From: Acanthochlamys bracteata
Taxonomy: Eukaryota > Streptophyta > Magnoliopsida > Pandanales > Velloziaceae
Direction: 5' to 3'
DNA length: 64,000 nucleotides
NCBI GenBank assembly: GCA_019914995.1
Contig: CM034126.1
Span: 12,405,001 to 12,469,000 of the forward strand
The notes beneath the pieces are model-generated. The model was given only the letters and a program-made list of their open reading frames with translations. It did not search any database and was not told the origin of the DNA. This document shows, in pieces, positions 54,451 to 64,000 of this stretch (position 1 is its first letter; every line of letters starts with the position of its first letter). The position numbers and the translations under genes were made by a program.

Positions 54451-55957
54451 CACACTACCATTACCACTTCCAAACTTCCTAACAAATTCCCTATTTTTTC
54501 TTGTTCTAATCTCTACAAGTTTCAATCTTTTAACCGAAGTTTCAATCAAAACCCAAGTTCTTATTTCTCATTCCAAAGGTTTATTTAAAGAAAAAGGAAT
54601 AAAAAATTCAATCTTTTTCTATCAACCAACAAAGCCATGTGTGTATTTTCCGTTTCTACAAGATTTATTTATAGAAAAGGTTAAAAATTTTGGTACAACT
54701 GGTTTATACTAGCAAGGGGGGTGTGATGATATAGTAGGTCTGAGAGATTCTCTCCTTTTTTCTTGCTTTTTGTCTCATCATTCATTAATTTCTCTCTCTT
54801 TAATTACTATAATAAACACATTCTTCAGTTCCACTCTTTCCAACTGTAACAAGACTCTTCTGTCTTTTTCTCTAAACACTACAGAAATGTTCACATTTTT
54901 TTCTCATTCACTGTCCAAGATTCAATTTTTTGTAAAGTCTACAAGGGAGTATGTTTACTGTTTCAATGAAGTCTCTGCATGTAATAAAATTTTTTACTGT
55001 TCAGTACTTATTTAGGTGCAGGAGAGATTCTCTTCTGTCTTCTCTCCCCTTGCTTTTTGAGTGCAGTGAAATAATTAATAATAAAAGCCAGAGACAAACA
55101 CATTCAACAATTGCTTTTACTGCAAAAAAAGAAAAGGAACTCCACCCAAATCTAAACACAACCAGCTTTCACCTTCTTCTTTGTTTAAATTATTCAACCA
55201 TTCATTGAATCAATCAATTCAATAAGAACATATTATCATAAAGTTTTCTATTAACTAAATTAACAAATCCATAAACAAAGTAATCATGGATGAATTAATT
55301 AGCAAGCTTAAATATAGTAAAAAAAACTAGTGCGGTACTCTTAATTGGATGCACTTGAATTTGATTCATGGAATGAAATGGAATTGCAATTTTCTAGTTG
55401 TGTTTTATTAGAACAAAAGCTTGTTTGTTGTTTATTATGATCAATCAATATATAGGAACTAAGAATGGTGTGAGCCATGTGCTAAGTTTCCAATAGAAGA
55501 GATCGGATTTATGAAGAAAGTTTTTTTCAAGAAATAAAAAACAAGAGATCAACTCAGAGTCATGCTCAATAATGAAATAATGAAAGTACTTCTCTACTTC
55601 TCTCCTTGGATGGGTCCATTCATCATGACATTTTCCTCACTCTATTTTGCCTTAAAAAAAACTACATCTTAAGATTAAGTACCAAATTCAATTGTTTTTT
55701 TTTTTTTTTTGTTGGTATTTTCTCTACCATTTATGTTATGATCAATTATTAGAATAATCTTAAATTGTTCAATAATCGATTATTCATATTAGAAAACAAT
55801 AATTGCCTCAGGAGATGTTAACGCTTAGGTTGTTACTATTGTTATACATGATATTTAGAAAACATACTTAATATAAAAAGATTTTAAAATAAAATTTATT
55901 TTAAATTAAAAAAATGTGATAATTACTATTTTGTTACTATATTTACTAAAAATGGTA

Positions 55958-55960
<3 letters not shown>

Positions 55961-55998
<38 letters not shown>
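55961..55998 (+). repeat. (AT)19 microsatellite
   Basis: An uninterrupted AT dinucleotide run of about 38 bp in intergenic DNA. Confidence 0.95.
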
Positions 55999-56002
<4 letters not shown>

Positions 56003-56237
56003 CCCCTAAAAATAGAATGTCTCTATTCCTATCTTATATGAATATATATATATAATTTTTTTATATTTAAAAATTTTAAATTATATAAAATAGTTATTAA
56101 CAAATATAAAATTTTTAAAATAAAATCAGTGGTCCAAAGCTAATATATCATGGAATAGGCGTGAAGTCTTAATAAATACATGAATGTGTTGTTTATTTTT
56201 TGTGTTGGAAGTTGGGGCGGTTGATGGAACTCATTTA

Positions 56238-56498
56238 GGGTGTGTTTGAAATTACTTTTATAAAATAAAGCTTTTTTTAAAATAGATGATATTTTTATGC
56301 TTTTTAAAAAAATGAGTTTTATTTTTTTATTTCTAAAAAATAATAAAAATATGTAATAAAAGATTTTATTATATAAATTTTTTTACATTTTTTTCAACTT
56401 TTAAATAATTTTTTAAAATAATTATAAAATATAAATTAAAAAATATGAAATAGAAAATTAAAAAATTCTGTTAGGAAAAAGAAAAAACAAAGGCACCC
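56238..56498 (+). mobile_element. MITE-like element with TTA target repeat
   Basis: The head GGGTGTGTTTGAAATTAC and the tail CAAAGGCACCC form near-inverted ends, directly bounded by TTA (56235-56237 and 56499-56501). This is one of the clearest copies, and the TWA target repeat points to PIF/Harbinger. Confidence 0.75.
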
Positions 56499-56813
56499 TT
56501 AAACAATTTAGGTATCTATTCTAATTGCTGCTCATAATATATATGTTCCCCCTTTATTTTCATAATATTTACCTTTTAAAGTTTTTTTTTAATTTTAAAT
56601 TGTTCGCAATCTGAATATTATTATTACAAATTTCAGGAATTTATAACTAGATGTATTCTTTTAATTTTTTAATTTTTTATTATAACTGTTAATTAAAAAC
56701 ATTGTTCGCAATCTAAAATTTCGGAAATCAAAGTTAATTAAAAACATTAAAGGTCTGTTTTTGAAATTTATTTTTGGTCCGATTAACTTTCTTCTTCTAT
56801 TTTTAACAAATTA

Positions 56814-57024
56814 GGGGTGTATTTTTTTGGCTTTAGAAGTGAATTTTTTGGAAGTGAGTTTTTAGAAGTGAGTTGTTAGAAATAATAATATTGGAAGTTA
56901 TGTATTTTTTTTATTGAAAAATATGTTGAAAGTGATTTTTTATGTTCTTTTTATAATAAAAAATAAATTAAAAATAACTTTTTAATAAAAAAAAAATGAC
57001 TTACGGGTGTAAAAGAACACACCC
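56814..57024 (+). mobile_element. second MITE-like family, full-looking copy
   Basis: Head GGGGTGTATTTTTTTGGC and tail GTAAAAGAACACACCC are inverted (GGTGT/ACACC). The interior repeats GAAGTGA words, unlike the main family. TTA precedes the head; the right flank TGC does not match, so the target repeat is unsure. Confidence 0.5.
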
Positions 57025-57304
57025 TGCTACGAAGTTTATGTTACAATTAGTTGTAGAACCTGTCCGTAATACTACACTGTTTCTCTTTTTTTAATGCCGA
57101 CAACCCTTGAACTCGTGCAAAATTATATTTTAGTACTTGACGAAATTGCCCCTGGTGCTTTTTTGAAATGTTTTTATTTTAATTTTGGTGTTGATAACCA
57201 AATCAGATTATTATATTGATGGAGACGAGCAGTTGTTCATAAAAGTCAACAGTATTGATGTGATTAGTCAACTATTGACTTAGGTCAAATAAGAAAATCT
57301 TTAA

Positions 57305-57540
57305 AGACCTCCAGAACAAAAATTTTTAAAATAAAAAATTTTTTAAAAAATGAGCTCTATTCTTTTACTTTTAAAAAAATAATAAAAATATACAATAAAA
57401 AAATCTCATTACTTTAAATTTTTTTACACTATCTAAACTTTTAAATAAAAATTTTTAAATATTTATAAAATATATATTAAAAAATATAAAATAAAAAAAA
57501 GTTAAAAAATAGTTTTTAAAACGTGATGGCAAATGCACCC
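57305..57540 (+). mobile_element. MITE-like element, left end degraded
   Basis: The interior (AAAATGAGCTCTATTC, AAATCTCATTAC, TTTACACTATCTAAA) and the tail GGCAAATGCACCC match the copies at 32431 and 62372 closely. The head is lost or mutated. Confidence 0.6.
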
Positions 57541-58004
57541 TTCGAAGTCTTTTTCGTAGTACTTTCTTTTTAGCAAATAAGGGTGCTAGAGAGTTTATCA
57601 AAATAAGTTAATTTTTTTATTCTTTTGAAGTCTTAACAAAAGAATTTTTTAGCTTAAAAGTATTATAAGACTTATTTATATTTCTGTTACATACAATTTA
57701 TCTATATATTAAAAAAATAATAATATTTTAAAGTTTATTAGAAAATTAAAAATAAAATTGAAAATAGAGATGTACTTAAAAAAATACTTTTAAATATTCG
57801 CTTATTCTTAAAAGTTAATAGTAATAGATAAGAATTTGTTTACGGCTTCAGTAAATAATTTCTTGTAAAATTAGACGTAACGGATAATGATGAGAAAATT
57901 TCAAAAAGAAAAAGGACGGGTTTGATCTTATGCGTCTTTTTCAACGTAAAATTTGAGTCCTTTTTTTTAACTAATTACAATAAGGCAGTAGTGCACAACT
58001 TTAA

Positions 58005-58227
58005 GAGAATATTTGATTCAGCTTAACAGAAAATAAATTTTTAATTTTAATTATATATTTTTTAGTATATATTTTATAAGTGTTTAAAAATTTATTTAAA
58101 ATATAAAAGTTATACGTAAAAAAAATTTTATTATATTTTTTTAAAGATAAAAAATAAATTTTATTTAAATTATAAAAATATTTTTAATTTAAAAATTTTT
58201 ATTTTAAAGGCACTCCGAAATGCATTC
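58005..58227 (-). mobile_element. MITE-like element, first of a tandem pair
   Basis: TAA lies on both sides (58002-58004, 58228-58230). The right end in reverse reads GAATGCATTTCGGAGTGCC, matching the family head. Confidence 0.6.
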
Positions 58228-58230
58228 TAA

Positions 58231-58430
58231 AAATGTTTGGAAGAGCTTAAATTTAATTTTTAATAAGAATATTAAAGTATTTTACATTATTTTAATTTTA
58301 AAATTATATATTGAATGATTTTATTTATTAATTATATAAATATTTTTTAGATAAAAAAATAACGTTTTATTTTACAAAAATATTTAAATATTTTTTTAGT
58401 AAACTGTTTTTAGTAAGCACTCCAAACTCT
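58231..58430. mobile_element. MITE-like element, second of a tandem pair
   Basis: Starts AAATGTTTGGAAGAGCTT and ends GTAAGCACTCCAAACTCT, with TAA at 58228-58230 shared with the previous copy and TAA at 58431-58433. Confidence 0.55.
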
Positions 58431-58855
58431 TAATTAGTTTCAGAAAGAAGATGTTACAATAGAAATCTGAAAAGTCATTACACAAGTGAACGTATTATCT
58501 TTATCTTTAAAGCAGTTATTTATATTATTTAAAAATTTCAATTTTCACAAACTAAACTCCCTTTTATAAATAATAAGCAACAAAACAAAATAAGACCCAC
58601 ATTAGGAATCTTTCTTTAGTCACACTCAAATGAAACTATTTTTTTGTGTTCTCAAACTTTTGCCACCTTATTCATTTACTTATTTTTTTAAAAATGAAAT
58701 ATTTATACATTTTCTAAAGAAGTTATAATAGAAAAATGTTAACATACTATTTATACAAATAATAGATGATTCAATTGTTAAACATTTCACCTAAGCTTTC
58801 TTTTTTTACATTTTGCAACACAAAAATTAGTATAATCTGTTTTTTTCCACACCCC

Positions 58856-59843
58856 TCACCAAACTTTTGTTTGTCCAACAAGAGCCAAGACTTCATCCCA
58901 AAGCCCAACACTGCCAACAGAGTCCAGCCCAATAACACTTGGGCTACAAGCAGCAACGCTCCAATACCCGGCCCTAATTTCATCACTCAACTGTTCTTTC
59001 TCCCAACCACAATACCCATCAAAGAATCTGAACTCATTCACTCCGACAACATTCCTCTTAACCATTTCAGCTGCGCACCCTACGCTCTCCTTAGTTCCGT
59101 AGTATATCCCCCTCATGACCTCATCGAATACGCCGCTCCGGCCCACCGCATCCGTCCCATGACCGTTTCCGGCATCAGACTGTGGAACTACGAGAAAAAG
59201 TCCTTCTTCTAATGGCCCGCCGAAGAACAATGGTCGGTCGGAGAATGTTCCGGCGACATCGAATGCGGTCGACCGAGTTTCTTTAATGGACATTAGTGAT
59301 GGCCTGTTAAGGATTATACCGGTCGGCCCAATAGGCCCGACTGATAGTAAGAGGATTACCGTTCTTTCGAATATGTGGACTCCGTCTAGCTTCTCCGTTG
59401 CGATTAACAAACAACCTTTTTCTTGCTCGTGGAGAGCGTGCGCCCATTTGTCTCCGAGAGCGAACGGCGTCGAAAGGGTTTGTCGACGTGATCCTGATTT
59501 TGATTCTGAATCGAGTGATGTAGGTGGCATGGCTAGTTTTGATGCTTGCTCGCCGGCTATAAGCCGGGCGCGGAACGATCGCCAATCCGATGCGATCGAC
59601 GGTTCCGATTGATCGCCCGGTACGGGAGGTTGGATATTGCAACCTATGACAAGTCAAGTAAAATATCAACTGGCTGATATGGAATTGAAGAGATTTCAGT
59701 AGTGACTTACAAGTTACAGTATTATGAGAAGTTGGCTTGGATTTGTTGAAGCTGGAGAGCTTGTGAAAAGCTGGTTTGTGCAACTTGATTGAAGGAATCA
59801 TTTCTACTGTGAGAAAGCAAGAAGCTTCCATGGCTAAACCCAT
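58856..59843 (-). CDS. AlgH/UPF0301 (DUF179) family protein, about 306 aa
   Basis: Exons (5' to 3'): 59711-59843 and 58856-59643, joined in phase across an ACTT|GTAAGT donor. The conserved domain starts at DWRSFRARLIAGEQ and runs through GDKWAHALHEQEKGCLLIAT, HIFERTVILLLS, GPTGIILNRPS, FGGPLEEGLFLVVPQ, EFRFFDGYCGWEKEQLSDEI and WSVAACSPSVI, the full UPF0301 pattern known from bacterial AlgH and plant homologues such as Arabidopsis At1g33780 and At3g29240 (recalled). The biochemical role is unknown. The first exon is rich in Ser/Lys/Thr with a Met-rich start and could be a chloroplast transit peptide. There are two in-frame ATGs, 59843 (MGLAMEAS) and 59831 (MEASCFL). I chose the first, but the second is equally plausible. 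Confidence 0.9.
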
Positions 59844-59895
59844 GCTGGTGTCCAACTGGTTTGTTAGTGAGAAGAAAGAAGGTAATGACTGTGGA

Positions 59896-59905
59896 TTTTT
59901 ATATG
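59896..59905 (-). promoter_or_regulatory. TATA-like box of the AlgH-family gene
   Basis: On the minus strand the sequence ATATAAAAA lies about 55 bp before the first ATG. This allows a short leader with transcription starting near 59865-59875. It is a motif match only. Confidence 0.4.
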
Positions 59906-62371
59906 GTGTAGGAGTTGAATTTGAGCCACAAGAACATTAGCTTGAAGGAGAACAAGAATATATAATGGATATTGTTTAGAAACACTTTTTTGAGAATTGG
60001 GCTAATTGTGTCCTGACACTTGGATTGATCAGATTTTCTTTTGGCTCCAGGGATTAGGGGCTTGCTTAGAAGCTTTTGTAGGTTTCATACCTTTGGTTCA
60101 GTATTGGAACTGGTCTTATGTGGACTTATTGGACCCAAGAGTTGGCAAAATAAATTGTTCTTTGGCTTTCGGTTGATGTTCGGGGGAATTTATTAATTAA
60201 TTTATTTTATTTTTTAATAAAATTTTAAAATATTTTATAAAATTTATTTTTACATTTTAAAAATATAAAACAATTTTATGTTATAAAATCTTATTATTAT
60301 TATTATTTTTTATATAAAAATAGCTTATCTTTTAAAATTTTAAAATATTTTTTTTAAAAAAATTTCTTTTCAATAATCACTCCTAAACACTCTCTTAGTA
60401 ATATTTTTTTTCTAAGTGCTAATTTGTGGCAGTAGACTGTCTTGATACATCATAATCAATCCAAAGTGTTTTTCGTTTTCTTTTTTTTAAAGTTTATTCT
60501 TGATATTAGTAAATGCTGAACTATTAAAATATTAATAAAATAAACATAAAAAAACCAATATGTTAAAATAGATATGCAAATATATTAGAATAAATAAATA
60601 TAAATGAGATTATATGCCAATAAGTAATTATTGCACAGATCGAGTAGAAGTTAAAAAAATTGACTTATATAGTTCAGACATATTTTGTGCAAAATTTAAA
60701 AATATTATAGTCTATAAAAGTGATGTAATTTATAGAGAATATTTTAAGAGAAAGAATATGCCAAATGAGATAGTGGTCAAAGATTTTAAAGAATTAAATT
60801 TTTTGCTGAATTTGATGTAAATTAAAAAAACGGATTCATAGAATCGGTCACATTCAAATAGAATAAAGACTTAATTTTCGATGTTGTTGTTTGATTTTCC
60901 AGTTATTGCTTATATCATGCAATAAAATGTTAGAAAAATATTTTTCTATGTCTTTCTTATGGGAGAAGCATTCAACAATACTGTTATACGCTTTTACAGT
61001 ATTTTTTTTTTCTATGCTCCTCTTATTCTTTGTAATATTTTATTACAGAAAACTGGAACGGAAAGAGGGTTAAAGTTTTGAACTGATAATGATGAGTGTC
61101 TTTGAAAGTGCTTCCTTCAAAATTAATCCGAAAATTTGAAGTCTTCTTTCTATTTTTACAGACGCTCGTTTATTACTGTTTCTTATTCCAAGTTTCCATG
61201 TAGTATAACATCAAAAAGTTTGCTATGATAATTTGAGGAAACACTGCAGTTAATATCATACCTTCCAATTTGAAGAACAAACTCTTTCAAGCAGAAGAAG
61301 AAGAAAATCGAAGAAAAGATTTCTTATAGATATGAAATTGATATGAATGATCATGGCAACCATTGAACTGCAAAAAGGAGTATGGATTTGTGGTGTTTTA
61401 GGGTGTGTGTGTGTCAACTGCACGAAACACACCGCTATATTTTGATTTCGAACTCGCTTTTCTGTGTTTCCGTTTATCCTGAGCTCACCAAACTCATCTT
61501 TAGTCCAATTTTTACCGAATTCAGTTTTATGAAATCACTTCCTACCAATTAAGACACACCCTTATTGGATAACAACTAACATAAATGATATAATAGTTTT
61601 TATTCATCATCTTAAGTAAATAGCTCTAGATTGAAGGAATGTGTTTCTAACACTAATGCATTGACCTGACCAACACACCAAAAGTTTCAAACTTCAGAGT
61701 CGTGAATGGCTGCTCAATGAAAATTCATCTTGTTGAATTAGCATAAAGCTTTGCAATAAGATAAAACTCTAGTGACTGACCAAAAAACTCAGCCTGAGTT
61801 AACTCGAAGCAAAGTTGCAAACTGAAAGCTATAAGCAGAAGAAATCACTTATGCATAGACACCAGTAGAAAGAGTAGATGAAACATTCAACGAAGGTTGT
61901 TGCTGCATCCCATTCATATCCAAATCAGCAATTAGTTATGAAGTACAAAAAACTTGGCCAAAATGTGGAACACATTCTCATTCAAAACTGGTCGATAACG
62001 ACCGCAACAAGATATGGCATAATAGAAAGCAACTTTATATTCTAAAGTAACAAACTTAAATTGGAAAACAAAGCAAATCATGATTTTTAGTTAAAGAATT
62101 CTAAATAATTAATGAATGAAAAGAGAAGATTTTAGAACTAATGAATGAAAAGTATAAGATGCTGACTTTCTTGGATTCTTCGTAGTATATCTTAATCATC
62201 CAATCGTATTCATCTTCAGACGAAATAATTGCAAAGAATGTGGAAGAACTAGTGAAACAATGACAAAAATCTCATTGATCCTGAACTCCTGGAACCTATG
62301 TCAAGAAGGGCGGCTATTATCTTGCTGTTCTGTATCCCATATATGATATAAAACAGGTAGGAATGGTCTAA
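59906..62371. other. intergenic region between the AlgH-family gene and the receptor kinase
   Basis: After the AlgH promoter the DNA is AT-rich, with a diverged MITE-like copy at about 60165-60393. Short frames near 60614-60820 and 60891-61073 lack codon bias and family resemblance. No RNA gene is visible. Confidence 0.5.
60165..60393 (-). mobile_element. MITE-like element, diverged
   Basis: The tract order is that of the family in reverse, ending CAATAATCACTCCTAAACAC. There is no clear target repeat. Confidence 0.4.
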
Positions 62372-62621
62372 AGTGTGTTATTTATAAAATGGAGCTTTTC
62401 TAAAATAAAAAATATTTTTATTTTTTTAGAAATTTTTTTTTATTTTTTTACTTATAAAAAATAGTAAAAATATACAATAAAAAGATCTTATTACATAAAA
62501 TTTTTCTATATTATCTAAATTTTTAAATAAATTTTTTAAATACTTATAAAATATATATTAAAAAACGTAAAATAAAAAAAAATTAAAAAATAACTTTTCA
62601 AACGTGATGCGAAACGCACCC
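62372..62621 (+). mobile_element. MITE-like element with TAA target repeat
   Basis: TAA flanks both ends (62369-62371, 62622-62624). The tail GATGCGAAACGCACCC is the best-preserved terminus, and its reverse GGGTGCGTTTCGC pairs with the head AGTGTGTTATTTATAAAA. The interior matches the copies at 32431 and 57305 closely, suggesting a relatively recent subfamily. Confidence 0.75.
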
Positions 62622-63479
62622 TAAGAGAGCATGGAGGGTCAAACTTTTAGTACATTATGTTAGACCAATCAAATAAAACCCAAACTTTTATACAACTTTC
62701 TAAAGATCAATCACTAGCATGTCTTAGATATCATGGAAAATGTCTTATTTTGAACATTGAAAGTGTTAGGAAGGAAGGAAGACTTCTAAGAAAGACTGCT
62801 GCTATCATGTTTTGGGCTCATGTTTGTTTATATGCTGGTAATATCAGTTTCTTTATGATAGCAATCAGGATATGGTTGTTGAGGGAGCTACCATCGCATG
62901 CTTATCATGCAAAGCTCTGCTGGTTCTGATAGTTCTAACAGGTACTTCTTTGTTTGCCTACTCAATACAGGGTCTATTCAAGTTTTTTGGGCACTTATTT
63001 TGTGTTCAACTTGTTTTTTTTCATGAATTTTCCTCCAAAAGATGAACTTCAAGCTTTGTCGAATGAATTTTCAGAAAGTTCTTGAAAGATAACTATGCAA
63101 CTTGTTTTCAAGATATCAAAACCTGCTTCACAAGATTTCAATAGAAGAGATCGTGAAGGAGATTTTTTAGGTATTAAGAAACACTTGGGTACTGATTTTA
63201 AGGACAGCCTGCTTCCAGGAATCAACTTTAAGTCCTCTGAGAAACTTTTTTCTGAAACTCTAATTGACATCTCCATTAGCACCAGCTGTTGAAGGTTTTA
63301 AGAAGGCTTGAAATTCAAATTCTCTTTCCTCCCTGTTAATCATCAAAACTGTATTGCAGTTCTATGGAAAAAGAGTTCTCCATGAATTTTATGTGCTTGA
63401 AGTGATTCATGTGTTCTTTACAATTCCTTTATTGACATTGAGCTAGGTAGTCCTTCAATTGATCTCTGCATTCTTCCAG
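62622..63479 (+). other. upstream region/possible 5' exon(s) of the receptor kinase gene
   Basis: No signal-peptide exon could be fixed here. The DNA is less AT-rich than the neighbouring repeats and has splice-like sites (for example TCTAACAG at about 62940 and CATTCTTCCAG at 63480). It may hold a spliced leader and the missing start exon. Two ATG frames (62657-62929 and 63095-63292) have no recognisable domain. Confidence 0.4.
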
Positions 63480-63480
63480 G

Positions 63481-64000
63481 GTCGACGAACACCGCGGTTG
63501 CTGGAGAATCACTTAGCACTGATAGAGAAGCTTTGCTACAGCTGAAACTCTTCCTGAAGGAAAACAATCCTATAAACCATGGGATTTACATGCAATGGAA
63601 TGAATCTGATTCCTCGCCCTGCCATTGGAAGGGGATTACATGCAACACGAGTCTCCAACGGGTCACTGGAATTAACCTCAGGCTTTCAAAAATATCCGGC
63701 AAGCTCTTCTCAAACTTCTCATTGCTCACAGAACTCACTGACCTGGACCTCTCTCTCAACAGCATCAGAGGATCAATCCCTCTACAGATTAACGAGTGCA
63801 AGAATGTCAAGTACTTGAACCTTTCCCATAATCTCATTGACGGCGAGCTCAACTTAACTGGACTTGCTAACTTGGAAGTACTAGACATCACTCTCAATCG
63901 ATTCACTGGAGGAATTGGAACAAATTTTCCAGCGATATGCGCAAACTTGGTCATACTGAACATATCCATGAACAACTTCACTGGAGAGATTACAGACTGT
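63481..64000 (+). CDS. LRR receptor-like serine/threonine kinase, At1g74360/NILR1-like (5' part only, runs off the edge)
   Basis: An open frame continues to the right edge. After an acceptor CATTCTTCCAG at 63480 it encodes AGESLSTDREALLQLKLFLK, then WNESDSSPCHWKGITCN, which is the LRRNT cap with its Cys pair. Repeats of the LxxLDLSxNxIxGxIP type follow (LTELTDLDLSLNSIRGSIP, NVKYLNLSHNLIDGEL, LEVLDITLNRFTG, LVILNISMNNFTGEI). This order closely follows Arabidopsis At1g74360, a plasma-membrane LRR-RLK called NILR1. The kinase domain lies beyond the window. The frame is open upstream to a TGA near 63400 but has no in-frame ATG, so the start Met and signal peptide must be in an upstream exon or the start is damaged. 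Confidence 0.85.

Larger units (their letters stand above)
54451..58855. other. 4.4-kb intergenic AT-rich DNA
   Basis: No coding exon is visible. It contains an (AT)n microsatellite (55961-55998), a second-family element (56814-57024) and several MITE-like copies (56238-56498, 57305-57540, 58005-58227, 58231-58430). The last part (58435-58855) is probably AlgH-gene 3' flank. Confidence 0.6.

Noticed and set aside
60614..60820. Plus-strand 68-codon frame
   Set aside because: AT-rich with random-looking composition, no neighbouring exons and no family resemblance.
62657..62929. 90-codon plus-strand frame upstream of the receptor kinase
   Set aside because: No signal peptide or LRR character at its start, and it cannot be joined to the 63481 exon in a way I can justify. 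I mention it only as possible leader.

Overview
This is a nuclear genome window from a flowering plant, most likely a eudicot. The genes have plant intron structure with GT-AG introns, the gene families are plant-typical, and the intergenic DNA is very AT-rich and full of small transposon remnants. I could not assign a species. Exon chains were built by hand from splice sites, reading phase and known family sequence. In every multi-exon gene called complete, the chain is phase-consistent from ATG to stop.

Layout, left to right: (1) a possible 3' tail of a plus-strand gene at the left edge; (2) an 18-exon class II formin on the minus strand (1253-13869) with PTEN-like, C2, proline-rich FH1 and FH2 parts; (3) a 6 kb transposon-rich gap (13870-20296) with short LTR/TRIM-like elements primed by initiator Met-tRNA and several MITEs; (4) a group I WRKY factor, WRKY4/WRKY3 type, minus strand (20297-22681); (5) a small HNH-nuclease-domain protein, minus strand (25086-26747), with a MITE 13 bp before its ATG; (6) eIF5A, minus strand (27840-29923); (7) organellar methionyl-tRNA synthetase, plus strand (33010-39470), convergent with (8) a saccharopine-dehydrogenase-like oxidoreductase, minus strand (40408-42900); (9) a single-exon uncharacterised plant protein, minus strand (43370-43888); (10) a 4.7 kb repeat-rich gap holding decayed fragments of a cytosolic triosephosphate isomerase gene and perhaps a KH-domain gene; (11) a DUF863 protein, minus strand (48578-52105); (12) a 6.7 kb leader, promoter and intergenic region; (13) an AlgH/UPF0301 family protein, minus strand (58856-59843); (14) the 5' part of an LRR receptor-like kinase resembling Arabidopsis At1g74360/NILR1, plus strand, cut by the right edge.

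The genes are mostly independent housekeeping or regulatory loci, not a pathway cluster. The notable arrangement is that WRKY4-type, eIF5A and DUF863 genes lie in one neighbourhood, as I recall for Arabidopsis At1g13960, At1g13950 and At1g13940, which suggests conserved microsynteny with inserted genes. The most informative non-genic signal is a family of about 200-260 bp AT-rich elements (roughly 18 copies). Eight of them have TAA or TTA repeats at both ends, as for PIF/Harbinger (Tourist-like) MITEs. I found no evidence of a wholly new biological system. The best leads are the MITE at the HNH gene start, the TRIM-like elements, the tandem MITE pair and the captured gene fragments.
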